From the NCBI GenBank assembly GCA_033065855.1, contig JAVXUO010002487.1:95789-159788 (forward strand): 64,000 nucleotides of DNA, read 5' to 3'. Shown piece after piece: positions 1-11,612 of this stretch. A program made the position numbers and the translations under genes. A model generated the notes under the pieces. The model made no database searches. It was not told where the DNA came from and worked only from the letters and a program-made list of their open reading frames with translations. The DNA comes from Escallonia rubra (Eukaryota; Streptophyta; Magnoliopsida; Escalloniales; Escalloniaceae). The stretch's first letter is position 1, and each line of letters opens with the position of its first letter.

Positions 1-820
1 TAATAAAACTGTAAACTTACTAGTTATTTTTTGTTTGATTATAGTAGACGTGTAATAGTGTATAACAAATCCATACCCATTACAACATCTTTTCCTTCAA
101 AATATTAGATGTTATCCTGTTTTTTAGATATATGGATTTTTTATTTTCATTCTAGAGAGTATTTTTCGGATACAATAGGTGATTTGAGTATTGACTTGTA
201 TATATTTAGTGGAACATCGTTGTTTTGCACAAGATGCGAATAATATACCTGCAGCTCATATAGATTCACTTTATGATTTCTTGCAATAACTATGGTTTGT
301 GCATATACGCACTATGTGTGTGGAGCGTGTGTGTGCGCACTCGTGTCTATTGGAGAATAGTAAATCTAGATTAATTGTAACATCATTCTTTTCTTTTATC
401 TCAAAACTTTTTTTTAGATATATGAATTTTTATCTCTATAAATAAGTGTGCGTTATGAAATAGAATGTATTAAGTCTTGATAAGTTAGTATAATCGTTAG
501 GTTATAGATTTAGAATGGTTTGAGTAATTTTTCAAACTATAGGACTTAGAAATATAGCCCTATTACTCCTATAAAATTAATTAAATTCAAATTAATGATC
601 TCTTCTAAAATAATAGTTGGAGGCCATAATAGATATTAATACGTTTAGTTTGTAACTTTAACTCCCTTTTATCTATCATATCTATTATACAGCATTCTTC
701 TATAATTAACCGTTTACAAAATTGCGATCACTTCTTTTGTTGTGAGGTCTCATCCCAAAAGTTGTCTTTTTTTTCTTTCTTTTTAACTATGTATATTTAT
801 AGGACTTCAAAATATGTATC
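1..820. other. AT-rich intergenic sequence, nothing recognised
   Basis: No reading frame, RNA gene or clear repeat boundary can be supported here. A short GT-rich patch lies near 305-350. The sequence is typical decayed plant intergenic DNA. Confidence 0.5.
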
Positions 821-3800
821 TTCAAGTATACACCAAATTCAACTCCAATACTTAATGTTTCACTTGTACCAATTAGTACTTGGGTTTATTTTCCTAACCC
901 AATTAAGTCCATCGTCTAATGAATGATACCTACCGTTTATAAGAAAATCCAAGGGTAAGACTATCAATACAAAAGGAGCAACGGTAAAATATGACGTGGT
1001 AATGCCACATCAGCTTACCATGTCATCATGCCTAGCCCACCCTTTAAATTTTTGCAATTATCTCCTTCATGCTTTATCTAAAAAATTAAAATCACACTCA
1101 ACCACTTCAAGACAACGTCACACCACCACCATACCACTCTACTAAACATAATCCGCCACTCAATCACCACCACCACCACCATCCAATCACCACCAGCCCA
1201 ACCTCAAATCTGCTACCACCCAAAGCCCACAACACCTCTATTACATTACAACCCAAGATCAAACCACTCATCCCAACCCATCGTTGCCACCTAAACGCCA
1301 TCAACACCTCATTCACATCAGAATCCCATCCAACCATCCTTACATCGTCATCATTGCCATCCAAATCCCATCAACGCCTCGACAACCATCGAAAGCGCAC
1401 ATCTAGCCACTCTGCCCAATCCCGTTGTTGCCATTGAGATCCACTACTGCACTCCACTATCACCCGATTTTAGATGATGGTATTTTTGTAATCTTTGTTT
1501 TCCTTGCTTTTTTTGGTAATTTTGTTGTTGAGGCAATACTTTCTAACAAATGTTTTTTTATACAAAATTTGAAATACTTGACTTATCTGGACTCATTGGT
1601 GTGAATTTTGGGATTGACGTCTGGGTTGATTTTCTACATAAGCTAGATGATTATTATTTTATAGGTGGTGGTGATGGCTTATGTGGGGGGAGGTGGCCCC
1701 GTCACGGGTTTTATTGAGGGGTGGCATGGTTGCCATGGAATGATGATGGCGATGGTATGGATGGGCCGGTGGACGCGGCGGTAGTAGTAGAAAAACAAGG
1801 GAGAGAAAAAAGAGATACAAATAATTAAATAAATAAAAATTCACTACTGCAGCGTGGATGTGTTGGCATGGTTTGGATGGTGCTGTTGGGCTAACATGGT
1901 GGTTATGGTGCTGAATCCAGATGGGTGGGTATGGTTATGGTGGTGTTGTTAGCGGTGACGTGGTCATTAGGGGTGAGTATGGTTCGATCGGTTTGGTTTA
2001 GAAGTTGAATACCAAACTGAACCTACCAACATCGGTTTGGAAAAAAATAACCGCACCGTAGTTGAATGGTTCGATTTGAACGGGTTGGATGGATCGAACG
2101 GTTTGGTTTGAATGGATCAATCGGTTTGGGCTAGACTCAATTCTAGGCAAAAAAAAACTAAATTTTGTAACAAAAATTCAAGAAGTAACTAAGCAAGCAT
2201 AAGTTTAAAATTTTAACTAGATTACATAACATTCAAAAGAAAACAAAATCTTCACACACAACATCATTACACATCTGTTAAAATTATAACCAAATTATAG
2301 AATATTGAAAAGAGATCATTACACAATATTTGTTAAAGCTCTAATCAAATTACACGTTATTACATAAAATCAAATCTAGCTAACCATATCTGTAACATGA
2401 GCATTTCAGTGGCATTGTCCATAGGGATATGGTGTTCATCGCTCATGTTTTCAGCTTTAGATACCCACCATTTGGGGGCATGGTTTTACTTACCTTAAAA
2501 GAGCCTAATTACCTGAAACGTTCTTACTAAGTATCGACATTAGCTGCTCATCATTGAAAATGATAAAATTATCATGGGAACTGATAGAAGACATTGAAGG
2601 GGGAATTAGTATACATGATGCAAATGGAAAAATGCTACCCAGTGAAGGGGGAATTAAAATACATGCTTAGATAGTTGTTATATAAGAAACCAACTTGATG
2701 CAAATGGTAGAATGTTGATATCAATTTTAGTCCAAGGCTGATATAACCATCAAATTCACTTAAAAAAAGTCCTCTTTAAAACTGAATATATCACGACAAG
2801 GACTTTGACATCTTCAAAACCTTCACTGCAATCAACCTTCAATCAGCATATAGTCCATATTTCAGAAAAAAAATCTAATGAAAGTGAATCAAGTTCATGA
2901 TATATAATTACATCTATAATTTTAATAGACAATAAAAACTGTCACTATATAGCCAATTTTATTTTTTTATTTCACTCAAACCCCAACAATTCGACATCTT
3001 TGTGTGTTTCGTAAAGTCATCAACTGGCTTTATTCTATTTTGTATTTGGTGAGATCATGTGGATAAGAGAAGAAACTGAAGAGAAAAGAGTCATGAAACA
3101 ATAGAGAATATAAAAAAAGAAATAGAAGAAGAGAAGAAAAAGGAGAAGGGGCGACATTACTTTGTACTTTTGGAGACCGGAGGAGATGTGGAGGCTGCGC
3201 GGGAGTGATGGAGGCTCAACCGTGGGAGGTGGAGGTGGCAGCTGGAGGAGAGACATCAAAGATGGAGGCGCAGTAGTGGTGGAGGTAGAGGCGCTGTCGT
3301 GGAGGCGTGGAGCAATTAATAGATCTGGGTGGCGAGTGAAAAGTATGGGTTAGGGTTAAAAAAATTTAGGGTTACTTGCCTTTTATATGAATGGGTTAAG
3401 TTTAACTAAGTCAGTTAGTAAAATTAACTCGGGTTAGGTTAAAAAATTATATATTATATTACATACGGTCGGTTCAATTTATATCGGTTTCAAAAAATCC
3501 GAACCGAACCGATTGAACCTCATACGCGGTTTGGGGGAAAAAAAACCAAACTGACTGCTTTAACGATCGGTTTGAATAGTCGGATTGGTTGGTTCGGTTT
3601 TAATGGTTGAATCAATTTCAACGGTTTAAATGCTCACCCCTAGTGGTCGTTATTCCACAGTGGATGTAGGCAGCTGCTATTAGGGTTTTAGATAAAGATA
3701 CAACAAAAGGAAAGAGGTGTATGGTGGTCTTAGGTAGGTATGCGTGTGGTATTGGTGTTGGATGAGATGCTAATGGTGGGTCGATTGTGGAGGTAGGTGG

Positions 3801-4060
3801 TGACTTTTTGCTTTGTTTTAAGTAGATGAGTGAAGAGACAAGGCACATTAATAAGATGGATAGATGTAATACATAAATCGACGAACATAATTGCGCCATG
3901 TGTCTTTGTTTGGAAAACGTTTTGAGAATTTTAGGGTTATTCCTGAAATGACTGTTAGCATTCATTAGATGATGGAGTCAATTGAGTTAGAAAAATAAAC
4001 CTAGGTACTTATTTGGTACTAATTTCCTTATTTCCATATTTATATAAGTACTTAAGAAAA
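821..4060. mobile_element. Non-autonomous element with long inverted repeats (MULE-like)
   Basis: The stretch at about 850-930 recurs in inverted orientation at about 3955-4040 with roughly three-quarters identity; both arms share the motif cattcattaga followed by gatgga and gaaaataaacc. Just inside the left arm is a CCA-rich block (1080-1450), and inside the right arm a GGT-rich block, an arrangement also seen in the 53950-55250 element. Long terminal inverted repeats fit Mutator-like elements (established knowledge), but I could not find a 9-bp target duplication, so exact ends and family are inferred. A hAT element (1968-3642) sits inside and is therefore younger. No transposase is visible. 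Confidence 0.45.
1968..3642. mobile_element. hAT-type element with GGTTCGGTTT-rich ends
   Basis: The terminal inverted repeat is taggggtgag at the left and ctcaccccta at the right. Immediate flanks are gtggtcat (1960-1967) and gtggtcgt (3643-3650), an 8-bp target duplication with one mismatch, as expected for hAT transposons. Both subterminal regions (1980-2150 and 3460-3630) carry many copies of the ggttcggttt motif, inverted between the two ends; such repeats usually bind the transposase. The interior holds no transposase frame, so this is non-autonomous. A GA/GGAGG-rich block at 3060-3340 is part of the cargo. Length is 1675 bp. Confidence 0.85.
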
Positions 4061-4063
4061 AAT

Positions 4064-4065
<2 letters not shown>

Positions 4066-4115
<50 letters not shown>
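4066..4115. repeat. (AT)n microsatellite
   Basis: About 25 uninterrupted AT units. A related short sequence (ttggtactaat followed by ccttatt) occurs on both sides of the array, near 4016 and 4135. Confidence 0.95.
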
Positions 4116-4117
<2 letters not shown>

Positions 4118-5913
4118 AGACTTTCAACTACACATTTGGTACTAATCTCCTTATTTTCATACTAGCTAAAATCTCATACTATGCACGACAAGGAAGACAT
4201 TTAATTATGAGGTGGGGGAATATAGGTAATGGGGGTTAGAGTTCATGAGATGGACGTTATTCTGTGACCAATGATTTTTTTTATATATATTTAGTTTTGT
4301 TATTTTATAAAATTCTAAGGATTCAAGAAAATAAGATTAGATGTTTGAAAGGCATAGAAGCTGCCAACCAAGTATAGTAAGACTTTTATATATACTAGTA
4401 TGGAGCACGTGCCTTGCACGTGGATGTGGTCAAGAGTAATTTTTGAGGTGATATTATTAGCTTTTTTGGATCAAATAATATAATCCAATTATGTTCTTAT
4501 TTCTTTTGTAACTTGTTCTAGAAGAAATGTATATTTGATGTTTGTAATTGTGATCAATGTTTGGAAATCTTCTTTGCAAGATTCTGGATTGAAGAAATGT
4601 TTGATGTTACTGCTGAAAAAATAAATAAATGGAAAAAAATTTAAAAGAATCAATCTACGTCTTTGTTTTTGTAATAGATTGGTTTATGGTATACATTTAA
4701 GATTTACAATTTTCATCATTTTTATTGTAGTTTGGTTTGGTTCTGTAAGCTTTCTATTTTTTTTTTCTATTCATAACGAGAAGACAAAAATAAAGATTTT
4801 TTTATTTATTTTAAAAAAAGAATTCCATTGAATAATAAACAAGAAAGAAGAACTCAAAAAAGTTTACAAAAAGAGAACTATTGTCTATTGATTGCGGCAT
4901 TGAGGGAGGACGCTAGTTCGTTTTCTCTTTAAACACCAAAAGAGAGAAATGGAAACATTATATATGTCTAAACTCCAAACCACAAAAAACACTCACAATA
5001 TAAACATTTACTAGGCATGTGTATATAAATCAATTATACATAAAACAATATATAGGAATGTTATGATTTATGTACGTTTCTGATTTCAATAATAAGATCC
5101 AGTGAATGTGCATAAAATCAATATTTTTGTGTCATGAGAGTCACTCATAATGCAGGTAGTAGGCTTTCATCCTTTAGCATGTAGAATGAGAAGATATAGT
5201 TTTACTTTTGTTCCCAACCTATCTTGGTTGGTTCCAAGGGCCTACTAGGGGTCCCACTTCGCGCAAACACGTCGACACATTCAACGATCAAATTTTCAAC
5301 GCACCGGTCAAAGTGTGCACGCCCAAGTCACATGTGTTTTTCGCTCTGCACGCCTCGTGCGCGACTTAGGCGCCAATTATTTCACGTCAGCGTGACTCAC
5401 GGTAGCATGTTCGTCTCGCTGCGACCACCGAACACCTTTTCACCAAAAAACATCAGTCGACGGCACACCCAGAGACATGGGGTCAAGGGGTTAAGGCCTC
5501 AGCCTTCCCCAAGGGGTTGGCCTTGGCCTTCCCCCCAAGGTTTGGCCTTAAGCCTTCCCCAAGTCACCCACTCCCCTCGCGATGCCCATTTTCGCGCGTT
5601 CTTCGCTACGTACACCTCGTGTGTGACTTTGGCACCTTGTTCATTATGTTGGCGCGACTCACGGTAACACGCTCGTCGCACCTCGACTAACCAACTCCTT
5701 ATTTTCCACCAAAACACCAACCGTCGGCGTGCCTGAAACCCACCAAAAAAGGGAAGTGGCCTTGGCCTCCCCAAGGGGGTCGACCTTGGCCTTCCCCCAA
5801 AATTTGGCCTTCGGCTTCCCTTTCCACGTGTACTTGTCTTCACGGGGTTTTGTGTCTTCGCAATGCTCACCAATGCTTGCACACCAACCTCGCGACGTCC
5901 GTCATCCGTCATC

Positions 5914-6968
5914 TAGGGATGGCAATTTAAATCCGCCCCGGCGGATATCCGTCCGGTTCCGAACCGTTAGGAACGAATTTTTTTTACTTTGGCCGGGTTA
6001 TGGGGCGGGTATGGTTTTTATATCTGTAACCCGCAGCGGGTACGGGTCGGGTTTGGTATTCTCCCTAATCCGCCCCGGTATCCGACCCGTACCCGCCCCG
6101 ACTAATATAAACCCTAATTTTAAATGATATGCAATCCTAGCCATCCATCTTGTAGTATAAATACTACAACCTTAGATAGAAACCCTATCCCTTTTTTCTT
6201 TCTCCTCTGAAATCTTCAGCCGCTCTCTTCTTCTCTGAAAAATTCAGCAGCTCTCTTCTTCTCTAGAACTCTTCACCCACGCCGCCCCTCTTCTCTCCCC
6301 CACACGGTCACCCCCCACGACCACAAACACCACCAATCACCGTCATCCTTAATGGCCGCAAATCATCGTCACCCTCCACAAATCAAACCATGGCGCTGCC
6401 CCTTTTCTCTTACAGTTGGACCATTACAGTCTGAACAAAAAGAAGTATAGTCCGATATCCTCCGATCTGATGTTGCGACGGGTTTTTGCCAAAAAGCTTT
6501 TTCCTTCTCTGTTGCTTTGTCGTCATTGTCATTTTCCAGATCCAGCATCGCGTTGCTTGTACGAGTCTCATGAAATGTGCAGTGTGATGTCTTTGGCCAA
6601 TGTATTTAGTTCTAATTTTATTTGCTATATTACAGATTAGTTTTGTAATTAGGTTTATAATGTGTATTGTTACCACTGAAATATAACCATTTGTTTTATG
6701 TTTGCCTGGTGGTGTAATTTATTATATTTCTCTTTTGGAATATTTGGACATTAACTTAATTTTTGTCTTATTTTAGTAGTTGTTGCAATTACAGATTTGA
6801 AAATTAGGGGCGGGTCGGGGCGGGTTCGGGCTTTATGAAAGTTCGCCGGGGCGGGGATGGTATTCCCATCCGCTGATCTGCTGGCGGGGCGGAGTGGTGC
6901 ATAAGGACAATCGGGACGGGTACGGATTTGATAAGATCCGCATCCGACCCGCCCCATTGCCATCCCTA
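5914..6968. mobile_element. hAT-type element with GGGCGGGT-rich ends
   Basis: Terminal inverted repeats are tagggatggcaa at the left and ttgccatcccta at the right. A perfect 8-bp target duplication, ccgtcatc, lies at 5906-5913 and 6969-6976. Subterminal regions consist of repeated GC-rich motifs (ccgccccg, gggcgggt, acccgccccg) in opposite orientation at the two ends. The interior is AT-rich with no transposase frame, so it is non-autonomous. Length is 1055 bp. It is inserted in the LTR-type sequence, which is itself inserted in a Helitron. Confidence 0.92.
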
Positions 6969-7968
6969 CCGTCATCCGCTACCGCGCACCGCCTCCGCGA
7001 TGCCCGTCGCCCAAAGTCGCGCGCTACCCTTCACTGACGGCCGCATACCACTGTCACCAACTTTGTCATTACTAAAGATCGCATTTATCATTTTGGTACA
7101 ACATACACACTTGGCTCACGCCCCGTCTACTGGACATTCGACACGCACCTGTGCGCCGTCTCCACGACAGTCGTCGCTGCGCCCGTGCGCCACTTCCATA
7201 GCATGTGTCCCTGGCACCAGGTATTGTCTCGTGACAGTCGTCGCCGCGCCCATGTGCCACAATCATGTCTTGTGTTGTAGGCACCGCACCCATGTGCCAC
7301 AATTAATGTCTCATGTCGTTGACATCGCGCCCATGCGCCACAATCATGTTATATGCCTCCGGGCACCACACTCATTCACCATACCATGCACCCCCGCCAT
7401 GGACGTGAAACATGCTTCGACCCTCTCTCCGAAGTGTGCAGCATTCTGAGAGGCTCCGCTCGTAGTGCTCCGGCACGAGGACCCTTCGCAGTGAGATATG
7501 ATCGTTACCACAAAGCTATCGCCGCCTGGGGTGACTTGCATGACACTAGGCACTGAGCTGCGACCATGTCCACTCACATTATCGGTTATCATCGACGCCC
7601 CCAGGACGATGACCCTCAGGTCACTCCGGGATGGGAGCAGATTTTTGGAAGGCATCGCGCCTAGTCTGCCTAGTAGTTGGCTGCATGGGCAACCCTCACC
7701 GCTGTTTGGTTCTTTACGAGTCTCTTGATGCACCTTTGTGGGATTCAATAAGAGCTTGAACCGGTGGTTGGGGCAACAGGCTTACTCTGATCATGTTGTC
7801 GCCGTGTGGTCAATCTTCTCAGACAGGTAGAGCGACACTGTGTGGGGCAGGTAGCGCGAATTTGGGTACCGGTAGTCCAACAGAGAACTGGTATTTTCGG
7901 ACCCCTAGTGACGTGTCACTCCCAGGGGACGACATGTGGCATTTTATGACACATGCACACTGTTTCCT

Positions 7969-7975
7969 ATAAATA
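7969..7975 (+). promoter_or_regulatory. TATA box of the LTR-type element
   Basis: The sequence tataaat lies in a short AT-rich patch after about 900 bp of GC-rich DNA, and transcribed-looking R-region sequence (tctagagagagaaacac) follows. The position relative to the element end fits an LTR promoter. Inferred from composition and position only. Confidence 0.5.
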
Positions 7976-8357
7976 GTGGACTTAATGACTTATTCAAGGA
8001 CTTTTGGCTCATTCTTACAAAATCACTTTCTTACTCTAGAACTTGAGAGCTCTTGGATTCTAGAGAGAGAAACACAATTGACATAATCTTAGACATAAAA
8101 TCGGACCGTAGCATTGGATCCTGACTCGGACCTTGACTTGGACTGTCGACTGCAGGCCCTGTTCATCTCAACCTTGTCTCCGCAGCATTGCCATCCCTCA
8201 CGGCCTGTCTGGGAAGCCTTTCTCTCTGCCCTCACTCCACTCTCACTGTCTCTTACCTTGTACATCTGGAAGCTGACTCGGACTGCAGCCTTTGTGGCAT
8301 CTCCACGAAGGTACGAACCCACTTTTCTTGGCATGAACTTTATTATATAATATCATC

Positions 8358-8960
8358 TTAGGCTTCATTAAAATAATCTTCTTTTTTGCACACTGGATCT
8401 TCAGTTGTTATTGGATTGTTTCCATCATTTTCTTGTGTTGGATAGTATTCTTGAACTTCGTATGCTATCAGCCTTGCTCGAATTCTGTCATTTTCAGCTT
8501 TTTTGTCCATCCTAATGATGAAGTTGAATTCTTTCTCTTCCATTTTCTCAAGGTTCTTTCTATTTTGTGTGTAATTTTTACTGTTAGACGTCGTTCTTGC
8601 TTAAATTTTTACAAGGCATATAATTACGAATTTGTGTACCTTCTTTGATTGTATCAATTTTGAGACTGAATATCCAATTAAAATTTTGGTTGCGTCGAAC
8701 AATATTATGAATGTCTGTTGAATGTCTCCAATTATAACCAGTTTCAGCATGTACCTACTTTTATCAATATCATTGAATCAGCAATATTTTTCTGTTAAAA
8801 TAAACAAATATTCTTAAGTTTCCAAGTTTACCTTGATTCATAAGATATAGGAAGTTCACATTTCTCATCCTTACAAGCCCGTCCTTTTTCTGTGATTGTA
8901 ACTTTCTTGCAGCATCTTTTGTATACTTAGTACCATGGTTCTCCTTTGTTCTCAATAGTA
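8358..8960 (-). pseudogene. RPA70-like protein fragment of Helitron copy 1, broken
   Basis: On the minus strand, 8960 to about 8840 translates as a zinc-ribbon-like segment with EPWY, then CCKKV and ACKDEKC. Next, at about 8760-8655, comes an OB-fold-like stretch beginning RYMLKL and containing ILFDATKILIGYS, then a lysine/glutamate-rich tail (8543-8358). This order matches the C-terminal DNA-binding domain of replication protein A large subunits, a gene class carried by many plant Helitrons. A stop codon follows EPWY and frames change between the pieces, so it is dead. The copy at 10140-10983 retains the same order and clearer motifs. It has no likely function now. Confidence 0.75.
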
Positions 8961-10139
8961 AGTAATCTCGTTTTAAAGATCAGTACAATTTCTGTATAAA
9001 GCCGTTGTTAATTTGCGCCGTATTTAAGCCTTGTTTTTCCCCCATTTTTTATGCATATTAACCTTGTTTTTCATCTTTTTCTATTTTTGTTTTTTCAACA
9101 ATTTTTTGTTTCTTAACTGATTATTCAAGTATTTCAGTTTCTTTGTTTTGTTTTTGTTTTTCAGTTTCACAATTATTTAATTGTTTACTAACCCAAACAT
9201 GCAAGAGAAAGAAAATATATCACAATTCTCATTACCCAATATTTAGAGAACATTCATTATCTAATGTTTATTTCATTTCAACCAGATTAGAAATTGAGTA
9301 ATAAATAGATTCTTTGTTTTGTTTTTCTTTGTGACTTTTCATTTTCCAATGTTAGAACATGTTCATTATCCAATGTTCATTTAATTTTAACGAAATTTAA
9401 AAAGAGTCATAAATGGATGGTATGATTGTTATTAGCGTAATTAATGGAGGAATAATCGTCCAGAAATGATTTACAGCATTCGTACTTTTATAGGTTCTAG
9501 TATGGAGCACTGCGTTGCACGTGGACGTGACCCAATGTAATTTTTTAAGTCATATCAATAGTTCTTGTGATTTGTTGAATGTTTGGGACTCTTGTTCGTA
9601 GGATGCTGGACCGAAGAAATGTTTGATGATGCTGGTGAAAGAAGAGCAAATGGAGAAATTAAAGAAGCAATTAACGTCTCTGTTGTTGTAAATTGTTGAC
9701 TTTGTTTATGGAATTTACTCGAGATATGTAATTTCCATCATTTTATTGTAATTCGGCGTGGTCTTGTGAGATTTCCTTTTTTTATATATAATCTTCTTTT
9801 AGTGTAAACATTATTACCGTAGAATGCAGTTTAGGAAAAAGTTGCAACATATGTTTTATTTATTAAGACAAAAATAAAGCTTTCTTTTGCACAGAAAAAG
9901 CACCATTTCTTGTTGATTTTGGCAGAGAGGGAGGAGGGCAATTCCTTTCTTGATTTAAATGCCAAGAAAGGGAATGAGGCTTGAAATGAACAACAAATCA
10001 GAAGAGGCTCAAGACATAATACATGTCGAATGTACATACCAGGCTTCATATTTCAAGAAAAAAATGCAAAATGAGAAGATGTAGCTTTACGTTTATATAA
10101 CTTAATTAATAGTATTATATAATATCCTACGAGTCTTCA

Positions 10140-10983
10140 TCAAATTTTATCTTCCTTTTTTGCATGACTTGAGTGCAAAGGATCTTGAGCTATCATTCGA
10201 TGGTTTTTCTCATTTTGTTCTGCTGGGTAGTATTTTTGAACTTTTTGTGCTATTAGCCTTGCTCGGATTTTGTCATCTTCGCATTTTTTTTCCATCCTCA
10301 CGAAGGAAGCTGAATTCTTTGCCTTCCATTTTTTCAAGATCCTTTCTATTTTGTATATAACTCATTAATGTTAGATGTCATCCTTGCTTAATTTTCTAAA
10401 GGAATACAGCGACGAAAGTCTTACACCTACTTTGATTGTATTAATTTTGAGATTGGACATCCAATTAAAGTTTCGGCTGCATCGAACAATGTTATGAATG
10501 GCTGTTGTGTGTCTCTAATTACAGTCAGTTTCAGCATGTACCTAATTTTTTTTTTATCATTATCATTGAATCATCAATATTTCTTTTCAAATAAATATTT
10601 CTCTTTAATTTCCTTAGTTTACCTAGGTTCGTAAGTTATTGTATTTTCAAACTTGTCTTCCTAACAAGTCGGTCCTTTCATTATGATTGTAACTTTTTTG
10701 CTGCATCTTCTGCATGCTTGGTACCATGGTTCTTCTTTGTTCTCAATAATCAGTAGCTTCACTTTAAAAAAGCAGTACAATTTGTGTAAAGCTACTACTA
10801 ATAAGTGTTGAGTTTCCAATGTGTATATATACATATGTGTGTGTGTATCTGTCTCACCTGAGATGTTTTTGGTGCATTTGTAAGGATTTCTTCAAGTGTT
10901 ACAACTGTTGCATCCCTCATTTTCTTAATTGGTGATAGACATGGGCTGTCTTTTTTTAACCTATGTTTGAAGTTAGAAAGCAT
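10140..10983 (-). pseudogene. RPA70-like protein fragment of Helitron copy 2, broken
   Basis: Minus-strand pieces in order are: about 10983-10860, with VVTLEEILTNAPKTSQ directly before a GT splice donor; about 10770-10650, with EEPWYQACRRCSKKV and a later GPTC (zinc-ribbon type, typical of the RPA C-terminal OB fold); about 10560-10430, with RYMLKLTV, FITLFDAAETLIG and ISKLIQS; and a charged tail ending at 10140. A stop follows GPTC and the second cysteine pair is lost. The match to RPA-like genes carried by plant Helitrons is by motif order (established knowledge of the family). Further remnants may extend to about 11430. Confidence 0.8.
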
Positions 10984-11612
10984 GAATTTTTTTGCATTAT
11001 GTACTGTTTCGTAAGATTTAGATCATCTTTAAAAAAAAGTGTATTACCACTTTCTAATTGAATTTGCTTCCTTGGTTTTTGGGTTAACTTGTAACATGCC
11101 GAAGAATAATAGTGACAGTTGAGGTTCACCTGCAATAATTTTCAGAAATGTTATCTCACTACTTTTATATTTTTTTTGAAACTGAGAATAAAATACCTAA
11201 ATTTCAAGGTAATCTACGTTGATATTATGTCGCTTTGACATTATCAAATGCAATAATTGGTTGTTCTTCGACTTTGATTTCTAAATCTTTGCTGTAGTTG
11301 TGTATCAGTCCCCAACAATATTCACAGATGATGAACTCACCAAGCATGGAGGAAAATTCGGAAGATAATATGACCAGTCATCAAAGAACAACCATGAATG
11401 CGCGATGCAGAGCACTTGGTCTCCAACTGCAATAACTGAATCGATTTTCATTTCTAATTCGCCTCACATTTAACCTTCCCCCTTTTTTGGTGCATTTTTT
11501 CATCCCTTTTTTTCAGTTTTTTTTCCACTACTCTATTTGTTTTTCTTAACTGATTTTTGACACTTGAACCTTTTTTTTTACTGTTGTTTTTTTGTTTGTA
11601 TATTTCAATTTA

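Larger units (their letters stand above)
5209..8336 (+). mobile_element. LTR-type insertion (possible solo LTR), containing a hAT element
   Basis: This block interrupts Helitron copy 1 and is flanked by acttt at 5204-5208 and at 8337-8341, a 5-bp duplication typical of LTR retrotransposons. The left end begins with tg, but the right end does not finish in the usual ca, so the right boundary may be a few bases off. Excluding the hAT element it is about 2.07 kb, without gag or pol motifs. A TATA box lies at 7969-7975 and GC-rich sequence precedes it. A homologous minus-strand copy lies at 42475-44340, including the shared catcgcgcctagtctg segment. Solo LTR is my preferred reading. Confidence 0.6.
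4395..9493 (-). mobile_element. Helitron copy 1 (minus orientation), interrupted
   Basis: Read on the minus strand the element ends at 4395 in CTAG, followed by T, with a perfect 7-bp stem (cacgtgc/gcacgtg, 4406-4412 and 4416-4422, 3-nt loop) about ten bases before the end. CTRR end plus subterminal hairpin is the diagnostic Helitron 3' terminus. The start of the + strand sequence (4395-5200) is homologous throughout to 9497-10110 of copy 2. The homology then breaks at about 5204 and resumes at about 8342, which dates the LTR-type insertion at 5209-8336 as later. The other terminus, near 9493, is ctataaaagta on the minus strand and resembles the 5' ends of the other two Helitrons here. It carries an RPA-like pseudogene (8358-8960). 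Confidence 0.8.

Noticed and set aside
5224..5912. Frames on both strands in the GC-rich LTR-type block
   Set aside because: Same composition effect; the repeated ccttggccttcccc motif produces Pro/Ser-rich peptides without domains.
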